Of a stretch of 7,435 bases of DNA, positions 5,408 through 7,435 are shown in pieces (position 1 is the stretch's first letter; each line of letters begins with the position of its first letter). The DNA is from Lachnospiraceae bacterium (GTDB lineage Bacteria; Bacillota; Clostridia; Lachnospirales; Lachnospiraceae). The notes beneath the pieces are model-generated. The model was not told the DNA's origin. It worked only from the letters and a program-made list of their open reading frames with translations, and ran no database searches. The DNA lies in NCBI GenBank assembly GCA_017476305.1, contig JAFVAA010000797.1, positions 1-7,435 on the forward strand. Direction: 5' to 3'. The translations under genes were made by a program, and so were the position numbers.

Positions 5408-5902
5408 CTATAATTCGTCAACCATCTCCTTTAGTTCATTGGATTGTATCTTAATATCCATTTTCTTTTTTAATGCAACATATTTTGGGTTCGCTTTTAC
5501 ATTTGGAACATTCGTTCTATTCGATGTAACTATACGACCATGTAAAGCATATTCTTTTAAACCGGATATAAGATATTTTCTGGTTTCTTCAATCTGCTCA
5601 AACGCATGGCTAAGATTTTTCCCTTTTAGCTCCACAAATATGGCATGTTTTAAATCAATATCCAATATAAAATAATCACATTTTGCTCTGACATTTGTTT
5701 CTAGCAAACCATGATCCATTCGGAATACAGCAACTTGATCCTTTCTTTCATTTATGAGCTCATATCTTTTACTATTTTCAGAAACTGCTATGCTTTTTCT
5801 TTGATCAAACGATTTTAAACAAGAATTTTTTTTGCAGTTTTTTTCTTTTGTTCCTCTCTCCTCTAAAGAAGCAAAACAATTTTCAAAATTAGTACAATCC
5901 AT
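5408..5902 (-). CDS. Putative PD-(D/E)XK nuclease paired with the adjacent ATPase
   Basis: This is a 164-residue protein. ATG 5902 has GGAG 7 nt upstream, lying within the end of the ATPase gene; the two overlap by 14 nt, so translation is probably coupled. A TTG-initiated longer frame is less likely. Residues 1-35 are Cys/Lys-rich (C3, C9, C23, C28). The core fits a PD-(D/E)XK fold: E48/E52 on a first helix, a strand, CDYFILDID (75-83) with candidate D76, HAIFVELKG (86-94) with E91-x-K93, then HAFEQIEETRKYL (99-111) as the following helix with a possible Q103. GRIVTSN (122-128) would be a later strand. These enzymes cut nucleic acids with metal ions. Residue spacing supports the fold, but I cannot name a family. 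The role is inferred as the effector of a defence module driven by the ATPase. Confidence 0.6.
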   Translation of the reverse strand: MDCTNFENCFASLEERGTKEKNCKKNSCLKSFDQRKSIAVSENSKRYELINERKDQVAVFRMDHGLLETNVRAKCDYFILDIDLKHAIFVELKGKNLSHAFEQIEETRKYLISGLKEYALHGRIVTSNRTNVPNVKANPKYVALKKKMDIKIQSNELKEMVDEL

Positions 5903-7199
5903 GTTCCATCTCCATTTCCAATAGCTTATCAATAGCTATATTTAATTCTTCCGATATTGTATCAATTGTAGAAGCATCAATCATTTTATTTTCTCTATCC
6001 ATAATGTTTATCTCTGAAAAATCCTTTAATAAATATGCAGAAATATCTTCATTTGCTATACGAAATTCATCTGTTACAATATCCTGTGCACTTTTTGAAT
6101 CCTTTTCCACATAAGAAGAATACATAAGAAGATTCGCAGAAGTCAATATATAGGGACTATGGGTAGTAAGAATAACCCTGCTTCCCGTAGAATTAATCAT
6201 CAATATAATTAATTCTAAGATTTCCTTTTGCGCGGTCGGAAACAAATGCGCTTCCGGTTCCTCAATCACCATATATACCTTCTGATTATTTAAAATAATG
6301 GAAAACAGCATTAGCACAATCCAAAGAGACTCCTGCTGCCCAGATGAAGCTTGAATTAATTTAACGAATTTTTCTTTTTCATAATATATTTTTTCTCCTG
6401 ATTTATCATTTATATAATCGCCCTTCAAAATCTTCCGAACTAGTCCTATAGCTTTATTTACACTCTTAAAATCAATCTCTTCTGAACTTAATTTTTTTCT
6501 ATCCTCAACAATATCCTCTATTTTTTGAAAATACTGCTTTTGCAAAATCCGTATTCTTTCTATAAATTCATTCATTAAAACATCATATTTATTAGGCGTT
6601 CTGGTATAGAAAAATTCTGAATTAGTTGAAAGCATGCTCCTCCCCGCAGGTATAAAGATTGGTGTATATTCTTGTGCAAATATTCTATTCACTTCCGTAT
6701 CAACCATATTTTCAAATTTTTCCTGCTGTGAAGTCCATAATTTCAAATCCAGTTTTTTAGAAAAATTCTTTTCTTGGTTTTGGTAATATTCTTTTATTGT
6801 AAAAATTAATTCATTACATTTTTCTTTCAAATATTTTGAAAAATAAATGTTGGCATAGCTTTCTTCCAAAATAATTTTTACAGTTTCATTATTATCAAAA
6901 GTATATTCTATTTTAAAAAAATCCATGTGCTTTGTAGTTCCAAAATATTCCATAAATTTAGTACGCAGAACCTTATAGAAACCAGTTAAAGAGATCCCCT
7001 GATTTCTCCTTCCCACAAGATTATTCGGCTCCATTAGAAATTTCTTAAATTCATCTGAAATACTTTTACAAAAAAAAATCATTTTCGCCACTGTACTTTT
7101 TCCACTCGTCTGTTCCCCTATTAAAATCAGTAGCTTATCATCTGTTTTTTCAGAATATTTTTTTACCGGACCTAAATTAGAAATTCGTATCAAACTCAT
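5889..7199 (-). CDS. OLD/AAA_15-like ABC-type ATPase
   Basis: This is a 436-residue protein. ATG 7199 follows GGAGG at 7 nt, better than a start 24 nt upstream. Residues 1-40 open the nucleotide domain: ISNLGPVKK, then LLILIGEQTSGKST with Walker A at 28-36 (K34, S35). A helical insert with likely coiled coil spans about 115-280; YTPIFIPAGRSML (178-190) is a motif common in AAA_15-type ATPases. ASSGQQES (284-291) is the ABC signature, VYMVIEEPEAHLFP (308-321) is Walker B with E314 as probable catalytic base (E313 replaces the usual D), and LTTHSPYIL (344-352) carries switch H347. No TOPRIM domain follows, unlike true OLD nucleases, so nuclease activity probably comes from the next gene. ATPases of this type run PARIS, Septu, Gabija and retron-linked defences. 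Codon use is AT-rich. Confidence 0.88.
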   Translation of the reverse strand: MSLIRISNLGPVKKYSEKTDDKLLILIGEQTSGKSTVAKMIFFCKSISDEFKKFLMEPNNLVGRRNQGISLTGFYKVLRTKFMEYFGTTKHMDFFKIEYTFDNNETVKIILEESYANIYFSKYLKEKCNELIFTIKEYYQNQEKNFSKKLDLKLWTSQQEKFENMVDTEVNRIFAQEYTPIFIPAGRSMLSTNSEFFYTRTPNKYDVLMNEFIERIRILQKQYFQKIEDIVEDRKKLSSEEIDFKSVNKAIGLVRKILKGDYINDKSGEKIYYEKEKFVKLIQASSGQQESLWIVLMLFSIILNNQKVYMVIEEPEAHLFPTAQKEILELIILMINSTGSRVILTTHSPYILTSANLLMYSSYVEKDSKSAQDIVTDEFRIANEDISAYLLKDFSEINIMDRENKMIDASTIDTISEELNIAIDKLLEMEMEHGLY

Positions 7200-7249
7200 T
7201 TTATATCCTCCAACCTTAGCCAATTCTTATCCATACTTAAAATATATAC

Positions 7250-7410
7250 CTAGTACATCATAAATTAATTCTTTTATGTTAAATTTGTTAAATTTTCTAT
7301 ATACTGCGTCAGCCTCAATCAACATAGCCCGCTATGCCTCTTTCGGCTTCCTTGTATATAAAAAATTTTCCTGCATTTAACATAAAGGAATTAAATTTCT
7401 GATGTACTAG
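7250..7410. repeat. 161-bp imperfect palindrome, MITE-like element
   Basis: The left arm begins CTAGTACATCATAAATTAAT and the right arm, read in reverse complement, begins CTAGTACATCAGAAATTTAA. The match continues with small gaps for about 55 nt on each side, through TTAAAT and AAATTTT-C/T-TATATAC. The GC-richer centre holds a perfect small hairpin, CATAGC-CC-GCTATG (7323-7336). No ORF is present. The size and terminal inverted repeats suit a miniature inverted-repeat transposable element, but no clear target-site duplication is visible. It ends 51 bp before the ATPase start and could affect its expression. Confidence 0.6.
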
Positions 7411-7435
7411 TATTGAGATTTTTAATAAACTGGAC

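Noticed and set aside
5328..7257. A 10-nt direct repeat acctagtaca at 5328-5337 and 7248-7257, flanking the ATPase/nuclease module
   Set aside because: It is tempting as a target duplication, but it is too short to exceed chance and the right copy overlaps the palindrome arm. Only an empty-site comparison could rescue it.
7250..7410. The long palindrome as a retron or CRISPR-type RNA
   Set aside because: There is no reverse transcriptase, no repeat-spacer pattern and no cas gene; a single inverted repeat fits a MITE better.
1..7435. tRNA, rRNA, CRISPR arrays or intact insertion sequences
   Set aside because: None was seen on either strand.

Overview
The window looks like an accessory, horizontally assembled region of a Gram-positive gut clostridium, probably Lachnospiraceae. 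That placement is an inference from strong AGGAGG-type ribosome binding sites, the protein style, a SymE/ParA pair of the kind found on clostridial integrative elements, and AT-rich neighbours. Every gene I can support is on the minus strand, so the order of transcription runs from high to low coordinates.

Right end (5408-7435): an AT-rich two-gene module follows a 161-bp imperfect palindrome (MITE-like) at 7250-7410. It encodes an OLD/AAA_15-type ABC ATPase (5889-7199) and, overlapping it by 14 nt, a small protein with a PD-(D/E)XK nuclease-like core (5408-5902). The arrangement resembles an ATPase-plus-nuclease anti-phage or anti-plasmid defence module, but I cannot assign it to a named system. 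It is the best candidate here for something undescribed.

Middle (4791-5407): this stretch has no intact gene. It holds a fragment of a type I restriction HsdR subunit (5099-5329) and a roughly 250-nt leader dense in palindromes. The leader includes a terminator-like hairpin whose loop can pair with sequence beyond the U-tract (a pseudoknot), just upstream of a SymE-family gene.

Central operon (649-4790): eight tightly packed genes run in one direction. They encode a SymE-like protein; a ParA/Soj ATPase cut off after about 92 residues and joined to an unrelated tail; a coiled-coil GNAT acetyltransferase; a possible 38-residue ORF with an ATGA overlap; a membrane-anchored protein with four C-x4-C-x10/11-C-x2-H zinc-knuckle-like units; a single EF-hand acidic protein; a second coiled-coil GNAT paralogous to the first; and a plain GNAT acetyltransferase. 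Spacings of mostly 4-26 nt suggest co-transcription, except for an 83-nt gap before the EF-hand gene. The acetyltransferase, zinc-knuckle and EF-hand genes may work together, but their substrates are unknown.

Left end (1-606): an Lrp/AsnC-family regulator with its own promoter has lost the end of its ligand-binding domain. It is joined directly to a tyrosine recombinase fragment that runs off the window. Together with the truncated ParA and the HsdR fragment, this marks the region as a mosaic of decayed mobile elements.
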